Of a stretch of DNA of 64,000 bases, positions 53,038-62,970 are shown piece by piece. Origin of the DNA: Acidobacteriota bacterium (lineage in GTDB: Bacteria > Acidobacteriota > Terriglobia > Terriglobales > Acidobacteriaceae); contig JAJYBU010000005.1 in assembly GCA_021778845.1 (NCBI GenBank), forward strand, positions 62,001-126,000. The letters run 5' to 3'. How positions within the stretch are numbered: the first letter of the stretch is position 1; every line of letters begins with the position of its first letter. The position numbers were made by a program, and so were the translations under genes. Under the pieces are notes generated by a model, which searched no databases, was not told where the DNA came from, and was given only the letters and a program-made list of their open reading frames with translations.

Positions 53038-53834
53038 GCGACGATACTTTGAGCACCGCCGCTCATACCTCCGACACGCCGCAGTTGCTGTTGGAACATC
53101 ACCTGAAGGAACTGCGTCTGCCCACCATGCTGCGCGAGTACGATCACATCGCACGGCAGTGCGCGGTCGAGCAGGTCGACTATCAACGTTACCTGCTGCG
53201 CATGACCGAGCTGGAGTTGCTGGACCGCGAACGCCGCGCCACCGATCGCCGCATCCGGCAGGCGAAGTTCCCGGTCGTCAAGACGCTGGACAGCTTCGAT
53301 TTCCTCGCCATGCCTTCAGTCAACAAAACCCTGGTGCTCGAACTGGCGCGTTGCGAGTTCCTCGCCCGCCGCGAGAACGTGCTGCTGCTGGGCAACAGCG
53401 GCACCGGCAAGACCCACATCGCGCTCGCGCTCGGCCTGGCTGCATGCCAACAGGGACATCGCGTACGCTTCACCACCACAGCCGCTCTGGTCAGCGAGCT
53501 GATCGAGGCCCGCGACGACAAGAAGCTGCTCCGTTTTCAGAAGCAGATCGCCAGCTACGAACTGCTCATCGTCGACGAGCTGGGCTTCGTGCCTCTGTCC
53601 AAGACCGGAGCCGAACTGCTCTTCGAGATGCTCAGCCAACGCTATGAACGCGGCTACACCCTGATCACTTCGAACCTGCCATTTCAAGAGTGGACCGAGA
53701 TACTCGGCTCGGAACGGCTCACCGGAGCCCTGCTCGACCGCCTCACCCACCACGTCCACATCCTGGAGATGAACGGCGACAGCTACCGCCTCAAGCAAAG
53801 CCGCCGTAAACGAAACCCGCCTTCAAGACGCTGA
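53034..53834 (+). CDS. istB: IS21 helper ATPase IstB
   Basis: 266 aa. AAA+ ATPase related to DnaC: Walker A GNSGTGKTHIA, Walker B LLIVDELGF, sensor TSNLPFQEW. It selects targets and stimulates the transposase. Complete and coupled to istA. Confidence 0.95.
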   Translation: MSDDTLSTAAHTSDTPQLLLEHHLKELRLPTMLREYDHIARQCAVEQVDYQRYLLRMTELELLDRERRATDRRIRQAKFPVVKTLDSFDFLAMPSVNKTLVLELARCEFLARRENVLLLGNSGTGKTHIALALGLAACQQGHRVRFTTTAALVSELIEARDDKKLLRFQKQIASYELLIVDELGFVPLSKTGAELLFEMLSQRYERGYTLITSNLPFQEWTEILGSERLTGALLDRLTHHVHILEMNGDSYRLKQSRRKRNPPSRR

Positions 53835-53849
53835 TCCTCAAGACGCCTC

Positions 53850-53900
53850 TCAGGGGCGAAGAGCCTCTTCCGCTACGCTCCAGAGCCCCTTCGCCCCTGA
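53850..53900 (+). terminator. Hairpin after istB
   Basis: TCAGGGGCGAAG (53850-53861) and CTTCGCCCCTGA (53889-53900), a 12-bp perfect stem with a 27-nt loop and no T-run. Confidence 0.5.
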
Positions 53901-53980
53901 ATACTCAACAACCTGACTGCCTACTACTGGCCTACTTTTACTCCGCCCCACTGGCCTGGTTTTACTCCGCCCTTGACAGC

Positions 53981-54217
53981 GCGTTGCGCGTCGTAGCGCT
54001 TGGACGAAAAAACTACCTCTTCTGTGGATCGAACGCGGGCGGAGATCGCGCCGCTGCCATCTACTCGCTGCTCGGATCAGCCAAGCTCAACGGCCTTGAT
54101 CCGGAACTCTATCTCCATCAGGTGCTCGAACGCATCGCCGACCACCCCATCAGCAGGATCGCGGATCTGTTGCCTTGGAACCTCACCCTCAACAGGACAC
54201 AGGACACACCTAAATAG
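53981..54217 (+). pseudogene. IS66 transposase TnpC, C-terminal fragment
   Basis: 78 codons: LGRKNYLFCGSNAGGDRAAA, IYSLLGSAKLNGLDPELYLH, ISRIADLLPWN. This is the highly conserved C-terminus of IS66 TnpC. The rest is absent; the fragment begins 2 nt after the IS21 end. Confidence 0.88.
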
Positions 54218-54241
54218 GTGTCCACCTATTTAGGTGGACAC
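54207..54241. repeat. Overlapping palindromes at the IS66 end
   Basis: CACCTAAATAGGTG (54207-54220, 14 bp) overlaps a 24-bp palindrome with arms GTGTCCACCTA and TAGGTGGACAC (54218-54241). A candidate IS66 end structure or terminator. Confidence 0.6.
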
Positions 54242-54367
54242 TTATTCCAGCCACACCCTACGCGGACGGTTCAGACCACGCGCTTACCCTAGACTGTGAC
54301 TCTTGGAAAAAGGTTTATCAGAAGGTATCGTCCTCGCGATGCCTTTCATCCGATGCGGAAGGCTCAC

Positions 54368-55966
54368 CTATCCCTTTGCGTCAGCACTCCAAATCCCATC
54401 CCAAAGTCGCAGGATACGGAGCGGATTCGCGCTCTGCAACGCTGCCGGAAGTGCTGATTCCGGCAATCCTTGATAAGCTACCGGCCGAGCAAAGCGATAG
54501 ATCGCCTGGCTTCCTACAGAGGTGGAACGTCCATCAGACGTCGCCGGATAAGGCCCTCCATGCACCATTGCATGGCAGACTTCCACACCCGTAGGAAAGC
54601 CATTGAAGATTACTCGCCCCACTTTTGTTTCCAAGACCCGCAGCAGTTCCGCATTCTGCTCGATATCCCTCTTCGTACCGAGAATGGTTGCGGTGAGATG
54701 GCCCTGGAGCGAATGGGCCACTTGCAGCATGTCCACAGGCCCATCGCAGTGAACAACCAGCGTGGTAGGCCCAAAAACTTCTTCGGAAAGTGAGGTGTCG
54801 TTGAAGAACTCCGCTGCCGTCGCCTCCAGAAGAACCGACGGCACTGAGAAACCGCTCCCAACAGTCTCCCCTTTGGCTGTTCTCAGCATCTCTCGACATG
54901 TCAATGCGCTCTTGTATGCCGAGGCCATTCCGCCCGTCAGCATCGGGAACGCAGAACTGCTCTCAGTCGCCTTCCTGAGCCGTTCAACGAACGTTCCCGC
55001 CAGAGGCTTTGTAACAAAGACAAGTCCCGGTTTGGTGCAGAATTGACCGCCGCCTAGAGTGAAAGATGCATGCAGACCATCTGCCAACTCCGCACTGCGC
55101 TCCTGGAGTGCGCCGGGAAGAATAAACACTGGGTTTGTGCTTCCCATCTCTGCGTAGACCGGGATTGGATCAGGCCGAGCGTTGGCAAGGTCCATCAATG
55201 CGCGTCCACCACGGAAGGATCCTGTGAACCCCACGGCGCGAATTCCCGGATGCTGCACAAGCGCCGCGCCCACCTCATATCCCACATCGAAGAGCAGCGA
55301 GAACAAGCCCGCAGGCAGACTGCAAGCCGCAATCGCCGCCACGATAATATGCCCCACCAACTCACTCGTTCCCGGATGCGCCGGATGCGCCTTCACGATC
55401 ACCGGATTGCCAGCCGCCAGTGCCGACGCTGTATCGCCGCCCGCCACCGAAAACGCCAGCGGAAAATTGCTCGCACCAAACGCTGCTACTGGTCCGAGTG
55501 GCCGCAGCATGGATCGAACGTCCGGCTTTGGTGGCGTCCGCCCTGGCTCAGCAGTATCAATCCGGGCCATCACCCACGAACCCTCTTCTACAGTGCTCGC
55601 GAACAACCGCAATTGACCGCTCGTGCGCGCCACCTCGCCCGTCAACCGCGGACGGGGCAGCGCCGTTTCACGATGCGCTTGCTCAATCAACACCGCAGCC
55701 GCCGCATCGATCCCATCCGCAATAGCACGCAGCAGCCTCCCGCGCTCCTTCCCGGAAGACGAGGAAGCCGCTACAAATGCATCCGTCGCCTCAGCCACTG
55801 CGCGATCCACGTCCTCAATCGTCGCAGAGCAAAACCTCGTCTCCAACTGCTGGCCGTGGCTCGGGTCATAACCGTAAAACACTGTTCCGTTACTATCGGC
55901 TGAAACTCTCCCCGCAATAAGAGAACGACCTTGGAGCCTTACGTTTGCTGATACTTCAACACTCAT
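54368..55966 (-). CDS. Alpha-ketoglutaric-semialdehyde-type aldehyde dehydrogenase (NADP+)
   Basis: 532 aa from ATG 55966 (AGGAG upstream). The nucleophile Cys in GGGQFCTKPG and the Glu in AEMGSTNPVF are present; the cofactor-binding region is FGASNFPLAFSVAGGDTASA. These match KGSADH of oxidative sugar-acid pathways (arabinose, xylose, glucarate), which makes alpha-ketoglutarate. Neighbouring TonB receptor and glycoside hydrolase genes support a carbohydrate role; that link is inference. Confidence 0.85.
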   Translation of the reverse strand: MSVEVSANVRLQGRSLIAGRVSADSNGTVFYGYDPSHGQQLETRFCSATIEDVDRAVAEATDAFVAASSSSGKERGRLLRAIADGIDAAAAVLIEQAHRETALPRPRLTGEVARTSGQLRLFASTVEEGSWVMARIDTAEPGRTPPKPDVRSMLRPLGPVAAFGASNFPLAFSVAGGDTASALAAGNPVIVKAHPAHPGTSELVGHIIVAAIAACSLPAGLFSLLFDVGYEVGAALVQHPGIRAVGFTGSFRGGRALMDLANARPDPIPVYAEMGSTNPVFILPGALQERSAELADGLHASFTLGGGQFCTKPGLVFVTKPLAGTFVERLRKATESSSAFPMLTGGMASAYKSALTCREMLRTAKGETVGSGFSVPSVLLEATAAEFFNDTSLSEEVFGPTTLVVHCDGPVDMLQVAHSLQGHLTATILGTKRDIEQNAELLRVLETKVGRVIFNGFPTGVEVCHAMVHGGPYPATSDGRSTSVGSQAIYRFARPVAYQGLPESALPAALQSANPLRILRLWDGIWSADAKG

Positions 55967-56591
55967 CGATGACGTCTCCTGCAAGATAGACAATGGGCGA
56001 GGATCTCTGGAAAGCTCCATGCAAGCCGCATTGGTGTATTTCAAATTGTATTCCTAAGAACGATTTCATCGATGGGAGCATGTCCTTCTACGCCTCTCCG
56101 CACGCTTCTTCGGTCCTTCGCCGCAATCTGCCGTTCCGCTGTAACATCGTCCCTCCTGAATGCTTGAGTTCATCAATGATCCTATGATTCCCAAGCCGTT
56201 TAGCTGAATGAAATCAACCGGACGCTGCTTCATCGTTGTCAAATCGTCATTAAACCTCAGGTGAGGCACTGAAAGCACCGAGTTCAAATTTCGCGCTTGG
56301 GTACCTATCGCTTCTCAACTTCTCCCCTACTGTATAAAGCATTCGCAAGCTACTGATTTTGAGTGGTTTATCCATTTGGATCCAGGAGAATGAAATGGCC
56401 AGCCTAATCGAGCGGCTTTGCGTATTTCTCGAAGGTTTATAAATTCTCAGCAAATGTTTTCTTGACAATGCGGACAATAACGGATACAACTTCCCATACA
56501 TTCTCAGTGCGTATCGTTTACCGAGCTGGTTCGGCTTGACCAGCGGACTGTCCAAACGATCCCAAAAAGAGAGCCTGGAGGAACCAAGGAT
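55967..56591. other. Intergenic regulatory region between the dehydrogenase and the TonB receptor
   Basis: No gene supported over about 620 bp between divergent genes. TTGACA (56462-56467), 17-nt spacer and TACAAC (56485-56490) form a promoter for the receptor gene. No clear operator found. Confidence 0.5.
56462..56490 (+). promoter_or_regulatory. Promoter of the TonB-dependent receptor gene
   Basis: TTGACA, 17-nt spacer, TACAAC. Start predicted near 56497, a leader of about 95 nt. Confidence 0.65.
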
Positions 56592-59500
56592 ATGAAAAAT
56601 ACAGATCAGGTGATGATGTCGGGTCGATGGCAGGGCGCAGTCTCTCGCGGATGGTCGATTGCGATATTAGCGTTTTGCTGCCTGCTGATAGCCAGCGATC
56701 GTTGCATAGCGCAGGATATGTCTACCGGTTCGCTAAACGTAACAGTTGAGGACACACAGGGAGCGTTGATCCCGGGGGCGCAACTCGTGTTGAGGGATCT
56801 TGGAACCAGCGATGTGCATAGTGCGACCAGTCGCACAACTGGTATCTCGGTCATCCCATTTCTCAACCCTGCGACCTACAGTCTCACCGTCAGCAGGCCC
56901 GGCTTCAGTACCAGCAAGTTCGATAAGATCACGATTCAAACCAATCAGGTCACCAACCTGACGGTAAAGCTCAAGGTGGGCGCAACGAGCGAGACTGTGA
57001 CAGTGAACGGTGACAACAGCCCCATCTTCGACACCACGGGGAATACCCTCTCGACAACCTTGGATATGAAACAGGTACAGGATCTGCCGACTGCCGCACG
57101 CGATGTTTTCTCGCTTGCCTTCCTGGTCCCGGGTGCCGTTGACGACAACTTCAACAACCTACCTGGTGGCGCGGTCGATACGAGTACGAACGGATTCTCG
57201 ACGATGATCAATCGGAATAAGAGCGGCGGCTTCGATACCGACGGCCCGAGCACCACCCAGCGTCTCGAGGATACCCAGGAGATGACAGTCGAGACCAGCG
57301 AACTAGATGCATCCAAGGGCGGTACGTCAGCCATGGACATCGGCTTTCTAACCCGTCGCGGCACAAACAAGTTCCATGGAGAGGTGTTTGAGGACTACCG
57401 CAGTGAAGCAATGAATGCCAATGGGTGGAACAATAATAATGCGGGGCTACCCCGAAATCTGCTGATCATCAATGACTTTGGCGGTGATCTGGCTGGACCA
57501 CTGCTCAAAGATAAGATCTTCTTCTTCGCGAGCCTTGGCAACTATCGTCAGCCACAGGAAGCCTTGGTGCAGACATCAATTGCCACCCCACTGGCTCTCT
57601 CTGGTATCTATACGTATGCGAACGCAACGACCAACGCAATCGAGACAAGAAATGTGCTGCAGACGGGAGCGAGCGCGGGATGCTCGACCTGCACAGCGAA
57701 CATCAACTCCATCATCGCAACTGATCTAGCGAATATTCAGAGCGCGTCCGGGCTGTCTGGCACAAGCATCTCGCCTCTCGATCTGAACCACAACCTGCTG
57801 AACTTTGAGAATAAGGGATCGATCATCGAACGGTTCCCAACTTTGCGGCTCGACTACAACGTATCGCAGAAGTTTCGGCTGACAGGCGCAGTGAACGAAT
57901 CGAACTTCTACTACATTAATACGGGGGCTCCGCCCTATCCTGGCCCGCTGTTCGCCAACCAGGCATTCAGTGACAAAGCCCGAAACTACCAGGTAGTTGC
58001 CGGTTTTGACTGGACAATCAAGCCCACGCTCGTAAGTGCCTTTCGCGTGGGGTATCTATATACAGGCCTTGTGTACAACTCGCAGGGCATCGGCACTCCC
58101 ACCGCAAGCATGATGCAGCAGGGCGACCTTGCGTTTGGTTTCGGACTCAACAGCGGGGTTAATGGTTTCGCTCAGCTCAAAGGCGGCTACCTTTATCCTG
58201 TGACGAGCATTAAGGATGACAATACGTGGTCGCATGGCTTGCATAACATTTCCTTCGGCGCTTCTGGCGCTACCGAGGTTGACCACTACTACAACAACCA
58301 GTTTGTTCCCTATGTAGGCGTGAGTGCGATTGCGCAAGGCGATCCGGTGCAGACGTCGCTCGATAATTCGGTCGCAGACGGCCCGACTAGTGCAGCTCCG
58401 GATGTTGAAGGCCTCTACGCAACGCTGACTGGCCGAATGAATTACTACAGCCTCGGCGAGTTCGTAAACATTGCCACGCAGCAGTTTCAACCCGGAGTAA
58501 CGTTCGATCTGCATGAGCGGCTGACGCAGGCAGCGGTATTCGTGCAGGACGCTTGGCGTGCGATGCCCACTCTGACTTTGAACTACGGCCTGCGCTGGGA
58601 CTTTACAGGTGCATCCAAAGATGAAACCGGCTACTACACACACCCAACCATCAACGCTCTATGGGGGCCTTCCGGTGTAGGGAACATCTTTCAGCCCGGG
58701 GTGTTGACTGGCGACCAGAATCCGGTCGAGGGTCCGCACGCGGAGGCGTACGCGCCGACCTATGTTCACCCTGAACCCACCGTAGGCTTCGCGTGGAATC
58801 CACGCGATGTGAGTTCTATGTGGGGTAGGCTACTGGGACAAGGTAGGACGGTGATCCGCGGTAGCTTCACACTGAAGAACTATACCGAAGGCGCGCAGAA
58901 CTTCTGGAGCATAGGCTCGAACAGTGGCGCAAACTTCAATACTTACTACTATGCAGACCCGGTCGCTCCACAACCTGGTACCACTCCTTCGCCGGGCTTC
59001 TACAACGCGGGATCAGTTGTCCTCGGCGGAGCACTTCCAGCCCTGCAATCCACTTCGCCCTCGCCGTTCCAGCCCATCATTCCTGAGTCCTACCAGACCT
59101 TCAGCGGAACGGGCTACACGACCTTCAACCCTAACATCAAGCAGCCCTATGTTGAATCGTGGTCGTTTGGCATCCAGCGCAAATTAACTTCCAACGACGT
59201 TCTCGAAGTCCGCTATGTAGGCAACGTGGCGAAGGATCAATGGCTCCTCGAAAACTTCAATGAGGTTAATATCTTTGAAAACGGCTTTTTGAAGGAGTTC
59301 CAAGGAGCACAAGCAAACCTCGCTGCCTCTGGAGGATCGACTTTCCAAGGCGCGAATCCGACGCCGATCATGGACCAGGCTTTCCAGACCTCTGGCCTCG
59401 CGGCAAACTACACCAATGGTACGTTCATCAACTATGTGAAGGAGGGACAAGCTGGTGCCTTCGCCAGTGCGCTGGCTGGGAACTCCACGTATCTCTGCTC

Positions 59501-60458
59501 GCTGATCGGTGCTAACTTCGGTCCGTGCGCAGCGCAGGGAATTCCCGGAAATGGAAGCTATCCCATCAACTTCTTTCAGGAGAACCCATATGCTGCCGGT
59601 GCGGGCAATTCGGAGTTGACCAACGCTGGCTACTCAAACTACAACGGGCTTCAGGTAGACTTTCGTCAGAACTCCGTGCATGGTCTTCAGTTCGACGCTA
59701 ATTACACGTACTCGAAGTCGCTAGGTGTTAGCGTTCAGGGCAGCACGGCACCCGGCTACTATGGCGGACGTAGCAATAGTGCACCCGGTTTTTACACCTT
59801 ACGCGACAAAGGGCTGAACTACTTCCCGAGTGCCTTCGATGTTCGCCACGTCTTCCACGCCAGCGGTACATATGACTTTCCATTCGGTCATGGCAGGGCG
59901 TTCCTGAATCAGAACCCGATCGCCAACTCGATCGTAGGTGGTTGGACCCTAGGTGCGATTGTAACGTGGCAGAGCGGCGAACCACATCTGTTCACAGGTG
60001 GTACCAGCACCTTCAATGGCAACGATTCAGGAATCACACTCACGGGCGTAACCCCGAAGCAATTGCAGCGACAACTGCGGCCGCGAGTTGTGCCCGGCAA
60101 GCCCTATGTGAGTCTGTTTGATCCGAAGTACATCAATCAGAGTAACGGGCAGGCAAACACCGCATATATCAGTCCTGCATCTACGCCAGGCCAGTTCGGT
60201 CGGCTGCTCTGGCTTCATGATCCCAGCAACTTCAATGCAGACCTTTCCCTCACGAAGCTGGTCCCAATTGCGAAATCTATCAATCTGAAGTTCCAGGGAG
60301 TGTTTCTGAATGCGTTCAATCATGTGGCCTGGGTAGGTATGGATACCGGAGTGCAAGACTATACATTCGGAACGACATCGACGACGTCTGAAAATGCAAT
60401 ACTTAACTCGAGTAACGGGGGAAGGCAGATCGAGTTGCGCGCGAACGTGATGTTCTAA
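56592..60458 (+). CDS. Oar-like TonB-dependent receptor with carboxypeptidase-regulatory N-domain
   Basis: 1288 aa; GGAGGAACCAAGGAT before the ATG. Signal peptide (about 1-40, SIAILAFCCLLIASDRCIAQ). Residues about 45-125 form the CarbopepD_reg domain (GSLNVTVEDTQGALIPGAQL). Plug domain about 130-270, then a large barrel ending in a C-terminal Phe (IELRANVMF). This is the Acidobacteriota-type receptor, usually for glycans or other large substrates. A strong terminator follows, so it is monocistronic. Confidence 0.92.
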   Translation: MKNTDQVMMSGRWQGAVSRGWSIAILAFCCLLIASDRCIAQDMSTGSLNVTVEDTQGALIPGAQLVLRDLGTSDVHSATSRTTGISVIPFLNPATYSLTVSRPGFSTSKFDKITIQTNQVTNLTVKLKVGATSETVTVNGDNSPIFDTTGNTLSTTLDMKQVQDLPTAARDVFSLAFLVPGAVDDNFNNLPGGAVDTSTNGFSTMINRNKSGGFDTDGPSTTQRLEDTQEMTVETSELDASKGGTSAMDIGFLTRRGTNKFHGEVFEDYRSEAMNANGWNNNNAGLPRNLLIINDFGGDLAGPLLKDKIFFFASLGNYRQPQEALVQTSIATPLALSGIYTYANATTNAIETRNVLQTGASAGCSTCTANINSIIATDLANIQSASGLSGTSISPLDLNHNLLNFENKGSIIERFPTLRLDYNVSQKFRLTGAVNESNFYYINTGAPPYPGPLFANQAFSDKARNYQVVAGFDWTIKPTLVSAFRVGYLYTGLVYNSQGIGTPTASMMQQGDLAFGFGLNSGVNGFAQLKGGYLYPVTSIKDDNTWSHGLHNISFGASGATEVDHYYNNQFVPYVGVSAIAQGDPVQTSLDNSVADGPTSAAPDVEGLYATLTGRMNYYSLGEFVNIATQQFQPGVTFDLHERLTQAAVFVQDAWRAMPTLTLNYGLRWDFTGASKDETGYYTHPTINALWGPSGVGNIFQPGVLTGDQNPVEGPHAEAYAPTYVHPEPTVGFAWNPRDVSSMWGRLLGQGRTVIRGSFTLKNYTEGAQNFWSIGSNSGANFNTYYYADPVAPQPGTTPSPGFYNAGSVVLGGALPALQSTSPSPFQPIIPESYQTFSGTGYTTFNPNIKQPYVESWSFGIQRKLTSNDVLEVRYVGNVAKDQWLLENFNEVNIFENGFLKEFQGAQANLAASGGSTFQGANPTPIMDQAFQTSGLAANYTNGTFINYVKEGQAGAFASALAGNSTYLCSLIGANFGPCAAQGIPGNGSYPINFFQENPYAAGAGNSELTNAGYSNYNGLQVDFRQNSVHGLQFDANYTYSKSLGVSVQGSTAPGYYGGRSNSAPGFYTLRDKGLNYFPSAFDVRHVFHASGTYDFPFGHGRAFLNQNPIANSIVGGWTLGAIVTWQSGEPHLFTGGTSTFNGNDSGITLTGVTPKQLQRQLRPRVVPGKPYVSLFDPKYINQSNGQANTAYISPASTPGQFGRLLWLHDPSNFNADLSLTKLVPIAKSINLKFQGVFLNAFNHVAWVGMDTGVQDYTFGTTSTTSENAILNSSNGGRQIELRANVMF

Positions 60459-60486
60459 ACGGAAGCATCCAGGACACTACCAACAC

Positions 60487-60526
60487 AACGATGAGTCGCC
60501 TGCAAACTAGCAGGCGACTCATCGTT
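60487..60526. terminator. Strong bidirectional terminator
   Basis: Arms AACGATGAGTCGCCTGC (60487-60503) and GCAGGCGACTCATCGTT (60510-60526), 17 bp perfect, 6-nt loop, followed by TTAATATTT. It separates the convergent receptor and glycosidase genes. Confidence 0.9.
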
Positions 60527-60579
60527 TAATATTTCGATCGAGACAGAAGGATATTACTTTGATGCTCAGTACGACTGCT

Positions 60580-62931
60580 CTATGCAAGTTGAGCGATTGC
60601 CTCAAAGCGTCGCTCGCTGCCTGGTCGTATGATGATCGCATCGTGATGCGGCCCTTCAAATTGCGCTGCGACACCATTGACCGCACAACTGCGGAGCGTA
60701 CGATCACGCTCTGCGCGGAACGTAATGTGTACGAAGTCAGGATGACCGCCGCGTTCCGGCAAGGTAATCGTGGCCACCAGCGTTTTAGGATCGCGACGTT
60801 CCAATCGATAATCTACACGTCCCCAGCGTGTCGGTGCGCTTGTGATCTCAATCGGTTTGCCAATCGCTATCCAATCGCGCGGAATCGCCCTTCCAAAGTG
60901 CAGACGATCTTCATCGAACTCCTCAAAGACCAGCATCCAGCGGACCAGCAGCGGAATGGTCTGCTGTGCTGGAATACAAAACAGCGAACCACGGCCTGTG
61001 ATCCCCGCGACCTCGCCTGCCGTCCAACTCCCGCGCGAGTGATTGTGATAGCGATGCGCATAGAGAAAAAGGATGTACTCTTCAATGCGGTTCAGTCGCA
61101 GCAACGTATGCGCATAGCCATACGAGATGAAGCCGAGAATATCGCGGCCATATGGGTTTGGCGGCTCTACGTTCGCTACAACGCCGAGCGTGGTAGCACC
61201 GTACGCACGCATACAGTCGATCACAGCATTTGCGTCCGCCTCCGGTAGCACATCCGGATGCAGCAACTCGATGTAGCAGCGATGGGCCCATGCCTGTTCG
61301 CTTGGATGATCCTTCATTAGCGATTCGCGAAAGGTAAGCTTCGCTCCAGGCAGCGGCGTAACATATGCCGGGGTTCGATCGCGCCAGGTGTTTGCCCGCA
61401 CGCTTTGCACAAGCGTCGCATGTAGCTGCTCGCTACGACGCATCCATTCTTCAATGAGCGGCTCAGCGCCCGCGAGCTTCATCTTCTTCCATGTAGCCGC
61501 GATCGCACGCCAACCGCGCACGGCGAACGCACTGTTGGCGAAGTACGGCTTATCCCACACAGCCGGATTCGGCATGAGGCAGGAATCAGACTCGCACCAG
61601 CCATGCAGGAGGCCATATCCGGCATCAGACGAAGGCAGATGCAGACTCTCGTCGTGCAGTCCTGCCAGTAGCGCCGCGGTCGCTTCGATCTTCTCACGAT
61701 GGCGAAATAGTAATGCTGTGTCGCCCGTGAGTTGCGCATAGCGAGCCACAAGAAAAAGCGTGAGGCCGAACTGAGCCGTTTCCGGGCCACGCATATTAAC
61801 CATGCCGACCGCGTTGGTGAAGTATGTAAAGTAATTGTCGAAAACCTCGCGTGCCTGTACGAAGCGGCCGCATTCGAGATTTGAATAAAGCGACATCGTG
61901 AAGGTATCCTGAAACCCGTCGTACTCCGAACCGTAATAGTCACGGTCTACGGCACCATACTTCGGGTACACGCCTCCTGGACGCACTAACTGCTCCTTCA
62001 CAAACGCATATCGAACCATATCGGCCCAGCTGGTGTCGGGCAGTGTCATCGACGCAAGATCATGCGTCTGCTGCTCCCAATACTCTGCGAACGCGAGCAT
62101 GCCGCGATAGAAATCTACAGCCTTCGGCTCCTGTCTGCGCCGCGTATATTCAGGATAGCTGTAGCCATACTGCACGCTAAGAATCGCCCCGTCGCGTATG
62201 TGTGCAGTTCGATGCCACGTCTGAACGATAAAGCGATCATGCGCGAGGACGTCACCAAATACAACAACCTCGAGGTAATCTCCGCCTTCGCTTGGAATTA
62301 CCTTGCGCACCCCTGGCATCCAGCCGCCGATAAGTCCTTCTTGGCGTTGATTCGCATTTTGCAAGTTGAGTTCTTTAAAATATTGCTGCGGATGATACGT
62401 GCGGGTGTTGCCTGCGGGAAACACAGGCATGGTGTCGCTACACTCACGTGTACCGACGATTGTGTTCCAGTCGGGACGAAAGCCCGGCTGATGTTCTTCG
62501 CTGTGGTCAGAATTCATCGGTGGAGCTGCGCGACGCACCTCGTCCTCGAGAGGATCGCCATGCGCTAGCAGTTTATCGGCGAGTAGATCCGCATCAGCCA
62601 TGCCAATTTCTTTTAACTCTAGGCCAAGATGTTGCGGGTCATCGTCGGAGAACGTAGCTTCTGCTGTCTTGCGCAGCACGCGTGCCGTACCCTTCGAGTT
62701 GACGTAGGTGAGCACGCCGTCACGTACGCGCAAGTCTTCATATACCGTCCAGGCCACCCCATCCTGGGTGAATGATGCAAGCCGCGTATGCCCCTCAATG
62801 GACACCACATCGGCAGCGATTAGCCCGCCGGTCGATGTCATCGAATCTATTGAAGCAACCCGGGCCGCCAGTGTATGCAGAGTCACCGTACTGGCCGTGA
62901 CACTCTTGATAAAGTCGCGCCTGTCCATCAT
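60580..62931 (-). CDS. Tat-exported (alpha/alpha)6-barrel glycoside hydrolase (MGH1-like)
   Basis: 783 aa; AAAGGA upstream of the ATG. Twin-arginine signal DRRDFIKSVTAS followed by a hydrophobic stretch. The middle is an (alpha/alpha)6 toroid with Trp/Tyr-rich loops: YYGSEYDGFQDTFTMSLYSN, GWCESDSCLMPNPAVWDKPY, HRYHNHSRGSWTAGEVAG. Acidic catalytic candidates lie in these loops. Best fit is the MGH1/GH63-like group; exact family not fixed. Probably acts outside the cytoplasm on glycans linked to the adjacent receptor. Confidence 0.75.
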   Translation of the reverse strand: MMDRRDFIKSVTASTVTLHTLAARVASIDSMTSTGGLIAADVVSIEGHTRLASFTQDGVAWTVYEDLRVRDGVLTYVNSKGTARVLRKTAEATFSDDDPQHLGLELKEIGMADADLLADKLLAHGDPLEDEVRRAAPPMNSDHSEEHQPGFRPDWNTIVGTRECSDTMPVFPAGNTRTYHPQQYFKELNLQNANQRQEGLIGGWMPGVRKVIPSEGGDYLEVVVFGDVLAHDRFIVQTWHRTAHIRDGAILSVQYGYSYPEYTRRRQEPKAVDFYRGMLAFAEYWEQQTHDLASMTLPDTSWADMVRYAFVKEQLVRPGGVYPKYGAVDRDYYGSEYDGFQDTFTMSLYSNLECGRFVQAREVFDNYFTYFTNAVGMVNMRGPETAQFGLTLFLVARYAQLTGDTALLFRHREKIEATAALLAGLHDESLHLPSSDAGYGLLHGWCESDSCLMPNPAVWDKPYFANSAFAVRGWRAIAATWKKMKLAGAEPLIEEWMRRSEQLHATLVQSVRANTWRDRTPAYVTPLPGAKLTFRESLMKDHPSEQAWAHRCYIELLHPDVLPEADANAVIDCMRAYGATTLGVVANVEPPNPYGRDILGFISYGYAHTLLRLNRIEEYILFLYAHRYHNHSRGSWTAGEVAGITGRGSLFCIPAQQTIPLLVRWMLVFEEFDEDRLHFGRAIPRDWIAIGKPIEITSAPTRWGRVDYRLERRDPKTLVATITLPERGGHPDFVHITFRAERDRTLRSCAVNGVAAQFEGPHHDAIIIRPGSERRFEAIAQLA

Positions 62932-62970
62932 GTTTCATCCTTTCGACCTTTTCGTTCGGCGGCACATAGC

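Larger units (their letters stand above)
51399..53978 (+). mobile_element. IS21-family insertion sequence
   Basis: About 2,580 bp with istA and istB intact. Ends begin TGT (51399) and end ACA (53978). Terminal multiple repeats are visible: GGCGGAGTAAAAGTAGGCCA near 51458-51477 and, inverted, near 53929-53950, plus related outer units GTGCAAAACTAGGCCA (left) and the complement of GGCGGAGTAAAACCAGGCCA (right). No target duplication was found: the left flank is ArsR, the right is IS66 sequence. Confidence 0.85.

Noticed and set aside
51871-53154. 427-codon minus-strand frame opposite istA
   Set aside because: Shadow of the IS21 transposase gene.
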